From contig NZ_KB235903.1 in the NCBI RefSeq assembly GCF_000332155.1, positions 1,698,100-1,762,099 of the forward strand: a stretch of 64,000 nucleotides of DNA, in the 5' to 3' direction. The stretch is from Kamptonema formosum PCC 6407. Its GTDB lineage: Bacteria; Cyanobacteriota; Cyanobacteriia; Cyanobacteriales; Microcoleaceae. The position numbers were made by a program, and so were the translations under genes. Under the pieces are notes generated by a model that worked only from the letters and a program-made list of their open reading frames with translations, was not told the DNA's origin and ran no database searches. Shown in pieces: positions 8,358-17,046 of the stretch. Within the stretch, counting starts at the first letter, position 1, and each line of letters starts with the position of its first letter.

Positions 8358-8843
8358 ATGAAACTTTTGCACTTTACTAAACTTTTAACCAGTTTATTGA
8401 TATCTCTTGCCTCTAGTATTGCCTTCACTAATCCTCTACTTGCAGATACTCCTACTGTAGAAAATTCAGATATAGATGTACCACTTTGCTATATGCAAAC
8501 CGCTGATGGCAGGAGGCTAAACTTGGTGAATATGTGTGGTCAAGAAACTGAGCCTAGCACTTCTCAAGCTTGTAATGCTAACTCTGACAATGCTAAAGTT
8601 TCAATCGCTAATTCCACTTATGACGGGAATTTTTTAATCGGGCAAATTATCAATCAGACCTGTAAAACAGTGAAATATGTCAAAGTAAATTATGAAGTTT
8701 TGGATGAATTAGGCAACATAATTGACAATGGATTTATCTACGCCCAACCAGTGAATGTTGAGCCAGGAAAATTAGCTTCATTTCGAGGAGCAGTTGTGTC
8801 GGGAGCTAAAGTAAATGCAACCCATTTAGACTGGACTGAATAA
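8358..8843 (+). CDS. Small exported protein with paired-Cys motif and FxLYD-like domain
   Basis: A 161-residue protein with a clear signal peptide (hydrophobic core about 8-25, likely cleaved after ALLAD-like residues near 30). After it comes the motif PLCYMQTADGRRLNLVNMCG, also seen in the small exported protein at 17585-17932. The rest (about 80-155) reads as a beta-sandwich of the FxLYD type: FLIGQIINQTCKTVKYVKVN, then YEVLDELGNIIDNG and VEPGKLASFRGAV. FxLYD-like domains occur in many bacterial envelope proteins without a defined enzymatic role. The four cysteines could form disulfides outside the cytoplasm. Function unknown. Confidence 0.75.
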   Translation: MKLLHFTKLLTSLLISLASSIAFTNPLLADTPTVENSDIDVPLCYMQTADGRRLNLVNMCGQETEPSTSQACNANSDNAKVSIANSTYDGNFLIGQIINQTCKTVKYVKVNYEVLDELGNIIDNGFIYAQPVNVEPGKLASFRGAVVSGAKVNATHLDWTE

Positions 8844-8870
8844 TTTTTATTTCATTTTAACTACCTAATT

Positions 8871-8904
8871 ATTGGTAACGCCGCCAGAGGGCAGCGTTAC
8901 CAAT
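8871..8904. terminator. Bidirectional hairpin between convergent genes
   Basis: Perfect 11-bp inverted repeat ATTGGTAACGC / GCGTTACCAAT around a 12-nt loop, sitting between two convergent genes. The plus-strand side has no strong T-run, so a termination role is inferred from position and symmetry. Confidence 0.5.
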
Positions 8905-8927
8905 AGAATTGATTAGGTTTCTAACAG

Positions 8928-9221
8928 TTACAAACTGCCTTTTTCCACCATTTTACTTACCTGAGTGCGGCATCCTGCACAATCACAACCCAACTTGAGA
9001 ATAGAAAGGTCTCCGATGCGGTCAGAAGCGAGGTCTAGGGATGGGGACTCAGCAACCCATTGACCGAGGGTGATGCCAACTGTTTCAATGGCAATTGTAG
9101 AAGACGCTTCGGCACTTCCATCTTGGGGTGCGATCGTGCTAGCATGAGCGGGGTTGACAGTTAGCAGCATCAATGCGATTGAGCTAGAACAGCCAAGTAC
9201 AGTCAGTACATCTCGATTCAT
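8928..9221 (-). CDS. Small exported hypothetical protein
   Basis: A 97-residue protein with an N-terminal signal-like segment (VLTVLGCSSSIALMLLTV, likely cleaved near NPAHA-S at about 28). The mature part is acidic and ends with a short Cys cluster, LGCDCAGCRTQVSKMVEKGS. The three closely spaced cysteines could bind a metal or form disulfides. I recognise no family. It is convergent with the gene at 8358-8843 and divergent from the gene at 9364. A plausible signal peptide and a lone clean frame support it as real. Confidence 0.55.
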   Translation of the reverse strand: MNRDVLTVLGCSSSIALMLLTVNPAHASTIAPQDGSAEASSTIAIETVGITLGQWVAESPSLDLASDRIGDLSILKLGCDCAGCRTQVSKMVEKGSL

Positions 9222-9363
9222 AATTCACCAGAAAATATAGAGTTAATAGCTCAGTCTAACCGATCGAGTATTGGCTGTCACTACTACTATTTTAAATCAG
9301 ATTTAAATATAAATAAATCTATAAAACTATTAAGTATATCTCGCCCTTAGTTTTTGCAATAAT

Positions 9364-10505
9364 ATGATATCAAAACTAAAACAATTGCAGCCAATTGACC
9401 GTCTTGCTATTTCTCTTATACTATTGCTAAATGTATTGATTGGATTATTGATGCTTACTGGCGATCGCACTCGCCCAAGAGTCCGAGATTTTAGTTGGCA
9501 AAACAAAGTTGTAGGATCTGTAGATACCGCTTTTATTCTCACTTTTAGCCGACCAATGGATCGGGATAGTGTAGAAGCAAATTTGCAAATTGAGCCGCCA
9601 TTACCAGGAAAAATTAGCTGGGTTGGCAAGCGATTAGTTTATACCTTAACAACTCCTGTTCGCTATGAAACAACTTATCAAATAAAATTAGATCGAGCTA
9701 TATCTAGTATAGGCAATGAGAAATTTGGCAATTCTATTCAGGCTTTTACAGGTAACTTTCGCACTCCAGATAGAGCTTTTGTTTATATAGGTGTAGAGGG
9801 AGAAGAGAAAGGAAGATTAATTTTATACAATCTTACTCTTAAACAAAAAATAATCTTGACTCCTAAAAATTTAGTAGTTAAAAATTTTAAACCTTATCCT
9901 AGAGGCGAACGGGTCTTATTTTCTGCTGCCCAATGGTCAAACGATCGGCCTGGTTTGTTTAAACAAAGCTTGTATACTGTTCATTTAGGAGAGTGCTTGA
10001 TATCACTGTTAATGGTAGAGAATCGGCAATGATCCGACTTAATCGTGATGCCACCCCCTCACTGTTTTTAGTAACAAATCAAGGGGCTAAGAAAGAATTA
10101 ACAAGCACTCCCGGTCAAATTTTAAACTGCAAGTTTAATCCCGCTTTACCGTTCCTTTACTGCTTGGTAACTCGGCCTAAAGCAGGGAAGAAAGAATACT
10201 CAGAACAGCTAAATCTTGAGGCTTTTGACTTAACAACATTTAAAGTAAAAGTTCTCTCAATTATACCCGATCTGTGGGAGACAGTAATGAGCGTATCACC
10301 AGATGGGACTGCTTTACTGTTCGATCGCGTGGTTGAGAAGAATGAAGAACCGAAAATAGGAGATTTAAGGACAAATTTAGGAACAGCGATCGCAACTTCT
10401 AGTATAATGCTGCTGGGTCTGAATCAAAACCAGCCTTCTACTGTTGGCAAATTACAGCCTCAAGAATTACCTTTGCGGGGATTTCACCCTTGCTGGTTGC
10501 CATGA
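9364..10505 (+). pseudogene. Frameshifted Ig-like (Big_5) membrane-anchored protein
   Basis: Two overlapping frames appear to be halves of one gene. The first (9364-10032) encodes a 222-residue protein with one N-terminal membrane segment (LAISLILLLNVLIGLLML) and a Big_5-like domain, seen in FILTFSRPMDRDSVEANL and KISWVGKRLVYTLTTPVRYE. It ends soon after a propeller-like stretch. The second (9993-10505, 170 residues) continues in another frame with DITVNGRESAMIRLNRD and WD40/TolB-like repeats. The natural junction is near 9990, where SLYTVHLGE could pass into LDITVNG with a single-base indel. The intact product would be about 380 residues, with unknown periplasmic function. A sequencing error is the main alternative to true decay. 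Confidence 0.65.
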
Positions 10506-10583
10506 TCGGGTAGCTATTAAGCAGGCTTTACTAATGAAACCCCCATTGATAATCTAGTTGAGTAGAGATATTTTTTAAAGAAA

Positions 10584-12347
10584 TTGCAGGCACAAAACAT
10601 CTTGAAAACTCGGTCTAATTACTGGCAAATACTCCCTTACCTCCGCCCACAACAGCAAACTATTGCTAAGGCATTAGCTTGTACTTTAGCCTTTACCGTA
10701 TTCTGGCCGATTATCGCGTGGTTAATTGGCGAAACAGCCAAATTTATTGGCACAGGAGATTTAAAGGGATTCGCTCAAATTGCTGGACTTAGTGCCGTTA
10801 TCTTCTTAATTCGCGGTACTGTGCAATACGGGCAAGATACGCTGATGGCAAAAGCTGCATTGACTATTGCTTTAAATATCCGCAAGCAAGTTTATACACA
10901 TTTGCAGCAACTTAATCTCGGCTACTTTGAAACGTCCAAAACTGGAGATTTATCATATCGCCTCACTGAAGATATTGACCGGATTGGCGAAGTAGTTAAT
11001 AAGTTTTTCCACCAATTCGTCCCTTGCATTTTGCAGCTAATTGTTGTCTTGGGATACATGATTTATCTCAATTGGCAATTAACTTTAGCTACATTAATAA
11101 TTGCCCCGATAATGGCGATATTAATAGGCTGGTTTGGCGAAAAATTACTTACTTACTCTCGTCGCAGTCAAGATCGAATCTCTGATTTATCCGCAATGTT
11201 AACGGAAGTATTCAGCGGTATTCGCCTGGTGAAAGCCTTCGCTGCTGAGGAATATGAGATTGCTAGATTTGTACAGGAAGCTGAACAAAACCGCCGTGCT
11301 AAATATTTAGCAGAACGGGTAAAAGCGCTCCAGTTTGTGATAGTGGGATTTTTAGAAGCCATGAGTATACTGCTGCTATTTTTCTTAGGCGGCTGGCAAA
11401 TTTCTCAAGGCAATTTGACGGCTACAGCCTTTATTAGTTATGTAGCAGGGGTGGCGTTGTTAATTGACCCGATTGCAATCACAACTAGCAATTATAGTGA
11501 GTTTAAACAAGGGGAAGCGTCTTGCGACCGCATTTTTGAATTATTAGCAATTCAGCCAAGTGTCGTGGAAAAACCGGGCGCGATCGCGCTTCCTCCAGTT
11601 AGCGGTAAAGTTGTATATCGAAATGTCACCTTTTCCTACCAGCCGGAAAAACCCGTACTACAAAACTTAGATTTGCTGGTACATCCAGGGGAAATGATTG
11701 CGCTTGTTGGCCCTTCGGGTGCGGGGAAAACGACCTTAGTTAATCTTTTACCGAGATTCTATGAGCTCCAGGCTGGACAGATTTTAATTGACGATATTGA
11801 TATTCAGGATGTGACATTAGGAAGTTTGCGCCGACAAATTGGGATTGTACCCCAAGAAACTATCTTATTTTCTGGTAGTATTGCCCAAAATATTGCCTTT
11901 GGTCAAGCTTATTATGAAATGAAAGATGTGGAAGCAGCGGCAAAAATTGCGAATGCTCACCAGTTTATCACTCAATTTCCTGATGGGTATCAAACTTGGG
12001 TAGGGGAAAGGGGGGTGAATTTATCAGGGGGACAGCGACAAAGAATTGCGATCGCACGCGCAGTATTGTTAAATCCTAGAATCTTAATTCTCGATGAAGC
12101 TACCTCCGCCTTGGATTCAGAATCAGAAGCTTTAGTACAGGAAGCCTTGGAAAGATTGATGCGCGATACCTACGGCGGGCTTCGCCAACGCACTGTTTTT
12201 ATTATCGCTCATCGTTTGGCAACCGTGCGACGGGCCGAAAGAATTTTAGTAGTAGAAGATGGCAAAATAGTAGAATCAGGAACTCACGAAGAACTGTTGG
12301 AAAAAGGCGATAGATATGCTCGTTTTTACGCTCAACAGTTTAGTTAG
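10584..12347 (+). CDS. ABC exporter, fused permease and ATPase
   Basis: A 587-residue half-transporter of the ABCB/MsbA architecture. Six transmembrane segments span about residues 30-310, followed by a nucleotide-binding domain (about 340-585). The latter has Walker A GPSGAGKTTLV, Q-loop IVPQETILF, signature LSGGQRQRIAIARA, Walker B ILILDEATSALD and the H-loop IAHRLATV. It works as a homodimer or heterodimer exporting lipids, peptides or drugs from the cytoplasmic membrane. The start is taken as TTG at 10584: an in-frame stop lies just upstream at 10563, and the first ATG (about codon 88) would delete the first two membrane spans. Substrate unknown; no neighbour suggests one. Confidence 0.9.
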   Translation: MQAQNILKTRSNYWQILPYLRPQQQTIAKALACTLAFTVFWPIIAWLIGETAKFIGTGDLKGFAQIAGLSAVIFLIRGTVQYGQDTLMAKAALTIALNIRKQVYTHLQQLNLGYFETSKTGDLSYRLTEDIDRIGEVVNKFFHQFVPCILQLIVVLGYMIYLNWQLTLATLIIAPIMAILIGWFGEKLLTYSRRSQDRISDLSAMLTEVFSGIRLVKAFAAEEYEIARFVQEAEQNRRAKYLAERVKALQFVIVGFLEAMSILLLFFLGGWQISQGNLTATAFISYVAGVALLIDPIAITTSNYSEFKQGEASCDRIFELLAIQPSVVEKPGAIALPPVSGKVVYRNVTFSYQPEKPVLQNLDLLVHPGEMIALVGPSGAGKTTLVNLLPRFYELQAGQILIDDIDIQDVTLGSLRRQIGIVPQETILFSGSIAQNIAFGQAYYEMKDVEAAAKIANAHQFITQFPDGYQTWVGERGVNLSGGQRQRIAIARAVLLNPRILILDEATSALDSESEALVQEALERLMRDTYGGLRQRTVFIIAHRLATVRRAERILVVEDGKIVESGTHEELLEKGDRYARFYAQQFS

Positions 12348-12578
12348 GGCTTGCTGAATCAGTGCCCGGAGGTGATGCAGTCTGGGTTATGCGATCGCGT
12401 TCGCGAGAGTCGAGTGCAAGAAAAACAGTATAATCAGTCAAAACCCGTGCATCACCCTTTGCGATCGTGTACAGAAAAAGCGAGATTTTCAGTATTCTGC
12501 TTAGAGTGCGATCGCTTTCATATACTCATCGACCCAACTCAATGATGAACATCAACAATAAACTCAAGACAATATCGC

Positions 12579-12872
12579 TCATTTATCTCCTTGACTTTCT
12601 TCCCTTTTTATAGATAACTCGTCCACCAATTCCCAAAAATCATCATAATCCATACCCCCATTTTCCTTAATACTTTGCTGAGATTTCTCTACCAATTTAT
12701 TGAACTTAACACTATTAGCTAACATTAAACGTTCCAGTTCATCTGGATCTACAACTAAAGTAATTGCTGCTACAGGCTGGCCATTATCCGTAATTAAAAT
12801 TGATTCTCCTTGAGTAGCTTTCAAGTAGTTGTTAAAATTTGCATTGATTTCATCTAAACTTACAGTTTTCAT
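12579..12872 (-). CDS. Antitoxin of the Phd/YefM type
   Basis: A 97-residue protein whose N-terminal half has the Phd/YefM fold pattern: TVSLDEINANFNNYLKA, ESILITDNGQPVAAITLV. Such proteins bind operator DNA through the N-terminal domain and neutralise a toxin through the C-terminal tail, here acidic and rich in Asp/Glu/Trp (DYDDFWELVDELS). Its start overlaps the stop of the upstream toxin gene by 4 bp, so the two are translationally coupled. The antitoxin is encoded second, the reverse of the usual phd-doc or yefM-yoeB order. Cognate autoregulation is expected but not tested here. Confidence 0.85.
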   Translation of the reverse strand: MKTVSLDEINANFNNYLKATQGESILITDNGQPVAAITLVVDPDELERLMLANSVKFNKLVEKSQQSIKENGGMDYDDFWELVDELSIKREESQGDK

Positions 12873-13189
12873 AGTTCAAACTCCTTACCATTTACAAATA
12901 ACTGATTGCCAATTTTTACCGCAACTACTAAAATATGGACTTCGTAAATATCAGAAAGAGTTTGGTAAAATACCCGAAACTCATTATCCGCACCAAGCCT
13001 TAACTCCCAAGTTGCGCCAGTTGAAGGTTCTCGTAAAGGTTTGCGGTTGCGGGTTTCTACTTCAGGCTCATAGCTCAACTGCTCTTTAATGGTACTACGA
13101 AGTAGCGAATGATACTTGCGGTCAATAGCTGCAAGATGTTCGGCAACTTCACGAGCAAGGATAATGCTAAATTTTTGCTCAGAAGTCAT
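12869..13189 (-). CDS. RelE/ParE-superfamily toxin
   Basis: A 106-residue protein with the small RelE/ParE fold: FSIILAREVAEHLAAIDRKY, an Arg-rich strand pair (TRNRKPLREP), TWELRLGADNEFRVFYQ and IYEVHILVVAVK. Members either cleave mRNA on the ribosome or poison gyrase; which applies here is unclear. It is transcribed first in a two-gene operon, overlapping the Phd-like antitoxin by 4 bp. A good ribosome-binding site (GGATGAGA) precedes the ATG at 13189. The pair sits between the ABC exporter and lpdA. Confidence 0.85.
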   Translation of the reverse strand: MTSEQKFSIILAREVAEHLAAIDRKYHSLLRSTIKEQLSYEPEVETRNRKPLREPSTGATWELRLGADNEFRVFYQTLSDIYEVHILVVAVKIGNQLFVNGKEFEL

Positions 13190-13229
13190 GTTTTCTCATC
13201 CTCACATTCATCATAACTCAGCGTTTCCA

Positions 13230-13259
13230 GACGGTAGGGGGAATGCCCCTATTACCGCC
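13230..13259. repeat. Short palindrome downstream of lpdA
   Basis: GACGGTAGGGGG and CCCCTATTACCGCC form an imperfect hairpin of about 12 bp between the lpdA 3' end (lpdA lies at higher coordinates on the minus strand) and the toxin gene. It resembles the GGCGGT/ACCGCC hairpins at 24163-24212 and 63335-63384. It could terminate lpdA transcription. Confidence 0.45.
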
Positions 13260-13272
13260 CAGAAAAGCTAGA

Positions 13273-14703
13273 TTAATGACTACCAACAGCCCGCTTATAG
13301 GCCTCATCCAAAACCTCAGAAAGAGTCGGATGAGTGTGTACGGCAAAAGCTAAATTGCGAACAGAATCCCGCTGCGCGATCGCATTCGCCGCCTCTTGAA
13401 TTAAATCCGCCGCGTGGAGTCCAAAAATGTGAACCCCCAACAATTCCCCCGTATCCTTACGGAAAATTACCTTAGCTACCCCATCAGTTTCACCCTCAGC
13501 GATCGCCTTAGAATTTCCCTTAAAATAACTCTTGACAGTAGCTACCTCAAACCCTTCAGCCTTTCCTAACTCCTTAGCCGCTGGTTCTGTCATCCCCACA
13601 TAGCTAATTTCTGGGTGAGTAAAAGCCGCCGCTGGTATACTGCGGTAATCCACCTCGCGATCGCGCCCGCAAATATTCTCCACCGCCGCAATCCCCATCG
13701 CCGACGCAGCATGAGCTAACATCATCTTGCCATTCACATCCCCGATCGCCCACAAATTCGGCACGGGTTCCCCACCCGCCAACACCGCCATCTTGTCATT
13801 TACAGGGATAAAACCGCGCACAGTTTCCACCCCTACCGACTCCAACCCTAAATTACTACTAACAGGAACTCTCCCCGTAGCCACCAAACAAGCATCCACC
13901 TCCAAAACTTCCACAATTTCCTTAGTTTTGGCATCAGCAAGTTCCACCACCACAGGCGAACCAGGAGTCACCTTCATCGCCAAAAGTCCCACCTTAGTCT
14001 CAATATCTCGCGGTGTAATCAACACCCGTTCAGCTAACTTAGCAATATCTGGGTCAAAAGTCGGCATCAACTGATCTAATGCCTCAATCATCGTCACTTC
14101 ACAACCCAAAGCAGTGTAAATATCCGAAAACTCCAAACCGATATAACCACTACCAATAATTGCCACCCACTGAGGTAAAGATTCCAGTCTCACCGCATCA
14201 TCGCTAGTAAAAACCGTCTTCCCATCAAGTTCAATTCCACGAGGGACAAAAGGAATCGAACCTGGCGCGAGAATTATATCCTTAGCAGTAATTACCTTCT
14301 CACCGCCGCTAGTTTCCACAGTCACTTTTTGCGGCCCCGTAACCTTACCCCAACCTTGGATCGTATCCACACCCAAGCGTTTGAGGCTATTCGTCAAATC
14401 ACCGCGCAGTTTATTGACAATATTGCCAGCATGACTGGCGATCGCACCGCGATCGAAATCCACACTTCCCAATTGAATCCCTAAAGTCTTCAAATGGTGA
14501 GCATTTCGCAAATCCCGCACCCTTCCCGCCGCCGCCAGCAACGCCTTAGAGGGAATACAACCCCTGTTAACGCAAGTACCGCCCATCTCCGCCGCTTCGA
14601 TAATTGCAGTCTTCAAACCGCAGTTAACAGCGTGTATGGCAGCCCCGTGTCCTCCCACGCCAGCACCAATTATCACTAAATCGTAATCAAATCCCTGACT
14701 CAC
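13273..14703 (-). CDS. Dihydrolipoyl dehydrogenase (E3)
   Basis: A 476-residue pyridine-nucleotide-disulfide oxidoreductase. FAD-binding motif [16 protein letters not shown] (about 10-25); redox disulfide [15 protein letters not shown] (Cys44 and Cys49); NAD-binding [19 protein letters not shown] (about 182-200); second FAD motif [15 protein letters not shown]; and the C-terminal dimer active-site His-Glu in [16 protein letters not shown]. It reoxidises dihydrolipoamide in pyruvate dehydrogenase and/or the glycine cleavage system, reducing NAD. Its length is that of the family. It stands alone without E1/E2 genes, as is usual in cyanobacteria. Confidence 0.96.
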   Translation of the reverse strand: MSQGFDYDLVIIGAGVGGHGAAIHAVNCGLKTAIIEAAEMGGTCVNRGCIPSKALLAAAGRVRDLRNAHHLKTLGIQLGSVDFDRGAIASHAGNIVNKLRGDLTNSLKRLGVDTIQGWGKVTGPQKVTVETSGGEKVITAKDIILAPGSIPFVPRGIELDGKTVFTSDDAVRLESLPQWVAIIGSGYIGLEFSDIYTALGCEVTMIEALDQLMPTFDPDIAKLAERVLITPRDIETKVGLLAMKVTPGSPVVVELADAKTKEIVEVLEVDACLVATGRVPVSSNLGLESVGVETVRGFIPVNDKMAVLAGGEPVPNLWAIGDVNGKMMLAHAASAMGIAAVENICGRDREVDYRSIPAAAFTHPEISYVGMTEPAAKELGKAEGFEVATVKSYFKGNSKAIAEGETDGVAKVIFRKDTGELLGVHIFGLHAADLIQEAANAIAQRDSVRNLAFAVHTHPTLSEVLDEAYKRAVGSH

Positions 14704-14926
14704 CTTACTCTCCTAGTGCCATTTCTTAACCCTCATTCTCGACTAGACTAGGTTAATTAGACAACCTTGACAAGTAAGCTGTGATGATTAAATCCCAATG
14801 ATTGTGGCCCACGCCTTATAAGTCTTGAGTTGCAAGTCCAGTTGGAGTTTAAAGTTTTAAAGTCTACTATCGGCAAGGGTGCATATAGTTTGAGTACAAT
14901 GTCAAAAGTCTAAGGAGCCACTCCTC

Positions 14927-15226
14927 ATGGAACCAGATCGGCAAGATTTACGCCGGGCCTCAGCCAGAGCCTTTTTTGAGTCTCTTGACCAAATGAACGA
15001 ATTGGCGCGGGCCCAGGAGGCCAGTCAAGCTGCTAAATCGAATTCGACCTCTGCAAACAGTCCCGCAGCTAAACGGAAAAAACCTAAAGCTCAGTTTAGT
15101 TTTGCTGAGCTTGAAGAAGCGATCGCCGATATTGAGCAATTTATGCAGAGTCGAGAGGAGAAGGGGGGAGATAGGGAGGATGGGGGAGATGGGGAGGATG
15201 GGGAGATGGGGAAGATGAGGAAATGA
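14927..15226 (+). CDS. Small hypothetical protein with a repeat-encoded tail
   Basis: A 99-residue protein with a good ribosome-binding site (AGGAG, 14912-14916). Residues 1-30 are charged and helical (RRASARAFFESLDQMNELAR), residues 30-55 low-complexity, and residues 56-75 an amphipathic helix (FSFAELEEAIADIEQFMQS). From about residue 76 the frame enters a GGGGAGATGGGGAGGAT array, so the Gly/Asp/Glu/Lys-rich tail is encoded by repeat DNA. This tail probably replaced the original stop. The N-terminal part looks like a conserved cyanobacterial protein of unknown function. Confidence 0.65.
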   Translation: MEPDRQDLRRASARAFFESLDQMNELARAQEASQAAKSNSTSANSPAAKRKKPKAQFSFAELEEAIADIEQFMQSREEKGGDREDGGDGEDGEMGKMRK

Positions 15227-15228
15227 TG
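15160..15228. repeat. STRR nonamer array inside a coding region
   Basis: Tandem GGGGAGGAT/GGGGGAGAT units overlap the 3' end of the 14927-15226 gene and supply its last ~24 codons and stop. The opposite-strand version of the same unit recurs at 15633-15757. Confidence 0.8.
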
Positions 15229-15238
15229 GGGATCGAAA

Positions 15239-15622
15239 GTGAACAAAGAATTAATTAAAAGCCATGAAGATTTAGCTGTTTATCAAATGGCCTTTGATGC
15301 TGCTATGAAAATCTTTGATTTATCGAAAAAGTTTCCAGTAGAAGAACGATATTCTCTAACTGACCAAATTCGGAGATCGTCTCGTTCTATTTGTGCTAAT
15401 TTAGCTGAAGCTTGGCGCAAGCGTCGCTATAAAGCAGCTTTTATATCTAAATTAAATGATTGTGAAGCTGAAGCGGCTGAAACCCAAACCTGGATCAAAT
15501 TTGCTGTCAAATGTCAATATTTAGAATTAGAATCAGCCAGAGAACTTTACGCTACTTACAATCAAGTTCTCAGTGGTTTGGTCAATATGATTAATAACTC
15601 AAATAATTGGATTATTAAATAA
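15239..15622 (+). CDS. Four-helix-bundle protein (S23/IVS family)
   Basis: A 127-residue all-helical protein of the '23S rRNA intervening sequence' family: LAVYQMAFDAAMKIFDLSKK, YSLTDQIRRSSRSICANLAE, KAAFISKLNDCEAEAAETQT. The GTG start at 15239 is the first in frame after the array. Homologues form pentameric helical bundles and are found within rRNA intervening sequences or free in genomes; their biochemical role is not established. It sits between two STRR arrays, suggesting recombination-prone surroundings. Confidence 0.88.
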   Translation: MNKELIKSHEDLAVYQMAFDAAMKIFDLSKKFPVEERYSLTDQIRRSSRSICANLAEAWRKRRYKAAFISKLNDCEAEAAETQTWIKFAVKCQYLELESARELYATYNQVLSGLVNMINNSNNWIIK

Positions 15623-15632
15623 TTTTTCTTAC

Positions 15633-15757
15633 CTCCCATCTCCCCATCCTCCCATCCTCCCATCTCCCCATCTCCCCCATCTCCCCATCCTCCTCATCTC
15701 CCCCATCTCCCCCATCCTCCCCATCCTCCCCATCTCCCCCATCCTCCCCATCTCATC
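15633..15757. repeat. STRR nonamer array (CCCATCTCC/CCCATCCTC)
   Basis: About 120 bp of CCCATCTCCC and CCCATCCTCC units fill the gap between the four-helix-bundle gene and the convergent methyltransferase gene and touch the stop of the latter. Confidence 0.9.
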
Positions 15758-16526
15758 TTCTCTGGCGTTGCGCTTCATATAATATTAAAGCAGCCGCGAT
15801 CGCAACATTTAGAGATTCCACACCCTGACTCAGAGGTATTCTGACTTGCAGACTGGCTAAATTTGTCAAATCTTCCGATAAACCCGCGCCTTCATTTCCC
15901 AATACAATCAAAGTTGGTACTCGCAAATCTACTTCCCAATAAGTCAAACTTGCATCGGGTAAAGTTCCTAAAATCTGCATACCCTGATGTTGACAGCGCG
16001 AGATTTCTGCTTTTAAATCATAAGTAACTGCCATTGGTAGTCGAAACCACGCCCCCGCTGACGATCGCAACACCTTCGGATGGTCTAAATCTACACTATC
16101 TCCACTCAACCACAAACCATCAGCCCCAGCCGCAGCAGCAGTGCGAATAATTGTCCCCAAATTACCGGGATCTTGTACTGTCTCTAAAGCTAACCCCAAG
16201 CTGGCTGTCGCTACTGACTGCATTTCACTCCGAGGCGCTGTAGCGATCGCACCATCTGGTTGTACTGTAGTTGCTATTGCTTCCAAAACGCGATCGCTCA
16301 CCAACTCTACTCGCCGCGCTTGCAAACAAACTTTTTTCCAAAGTTGGGGATGCCTTTCCTGCCATTCTGAAGTATAGCAAACCGTTGCCAGAGGGTGCTT
16401 CTGAGCGCAAGCTTCCTCTAGCAAATGCGTCCCTTCCAACAGAAAAAAACCCTGTTCCCGCCGCCCTTTCGAGGCGTGAAGCTTGCGTATTTCCTTTACT
16501 AAAGGATTTTGAACGCTGGTAATCAT
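15753..16526 (-). CDS. TrmH/SpoU-family RNA 2'-O-methyltransferase
   Basis: About 257 residues from the ATG at 16526, preferred because MITSVQNPLVKEIRKL is the usual family N-terminus; an upstream GTG/ATG-type start at 16562 would add 12 unrelated residues. An N-terminal substrate-binding domain (about 1-95; GFFLLEGTHLLEEA) precedes the SPOUT knot domain (about 105-255). The three family motifs are visible: TVQDPGNLGTIIRTAAAAGA, LIVLGNEGAGLSEDL and RIPLSQGVESLNVAIAAALI. It methylates ribose in rRNA or tRNA with S-adenosylmethionine; the target nucleotide is unknown. Its stop lies against a repeat array, and tRNA-Leu lies just upstream on the same strand. Confidence 0.9.
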   Translation of the reverse strand: MITSVQNPLVKEIRKLHASKGRREQGFFLLEGTHLLEEACAQKHPLATVCYTSEWQERHPQLWKKVCLQARRVELVSDRVLEAIATTVQPDGAIATAPRSEMQSVATASLGLALETVQDPGNLGTIIRTAAAAGADGLWLSGDSVDLDHPKVLRSSAGAWFRLPMAVTYDLKAEISRCQHQGMQILGTLPDASLTYWEVDLRVPTLIVLGNEGAGLSEDLTNLASLQVRIPLSQGVESLNVAIAAALILYEAQRQRR

Positions 16527-16585
16527 AAAAAAAATTGATTTTGGATTGAATTGACAACCCAAAATCTCAAGTAAAATTTGTCAAA

Positions 16586-16667
16586 TGCGGAACCCGGGAC
16601 TTGAACCCGGAAGGCTTGCACCACATGAACCTGAATCATGCGCGTCTACCAATTCCGCCAGTTCCGC
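16586..16667 (-). tRNA. tRNA-Leu (CAG anticodon)
   Basis: On the minus strand an 82-nt class II tRNA starts GCGGAACTGGCGGAATTGG and ends GGGTTCCGCA. The acceptor stem is GCGGAAC/GTTCCGC. The anticodon stem CATGA/TCATG encloses loop TTCAGGT with anticodon CAG. A long variable arm and a standard T-arm (GGGTTCAAGTCCC) are present. CCA is not encoded. Confidence 0.95.
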
Positions 16668-17046
16668 ATCACTGACAATTTTTAATCTTGGCACAAGTTT
16701 AGTGCTTTGTCAACTAATTTATCAAAATTTAGGCGATCGGTGCAATTTTCTATCATTGCAAGCAAGGCGAAGCGATCGCCAGGCCTTGAGCAGAAATATT
16801 AAGTGTCTAGGGCCAATCAATAAGCATCTCCTGATTTATTTAAGAGATATTAAGATATCTACCCTAAGATAATTTGATGGTAAAGTTACTCAATGATGTA
16901 GCAAATGCTCTCTCTCCATCATCGCACGTAGTCAAAGACTAAGTTTAGTTTAGCTTAAACCTCGTGTTCCGGCTTCTTAAGCCTATGTATCAGTAAATGA
17001 CCGAGTGCTGACGATTCAACTTCCAATCACAATTAGGGGATATCTA
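16668..17046. other. Gap upstream of the globin gene
   Basis: A 379-bp stretch with no supported gene. It holds a degenerate half REP (about 16754-16785, ATTGCAAGCAAGGCGAAGCGA) merging into an HIP1 site, and a small hairpin around AGATATTAAGATATCT. AGGGGAT lies at 17035-17041, before the globin start. Promoter elements are not obvious. Confidence 0.5.

Noticed and set aside
12351-12545. 64-codon frame after the ABC exporter gene
   Set aside because: Composed of HIP1-rich intergenic sequence with odd composition, no ribosome-binding site and no similarity to known domains.
16585-16872. Plus-strand frame across tRNA-Leu
   Set aside because: It overlaps the whole tRNA on the opposite strand; the tRNA cloverleaf explains the conservation.
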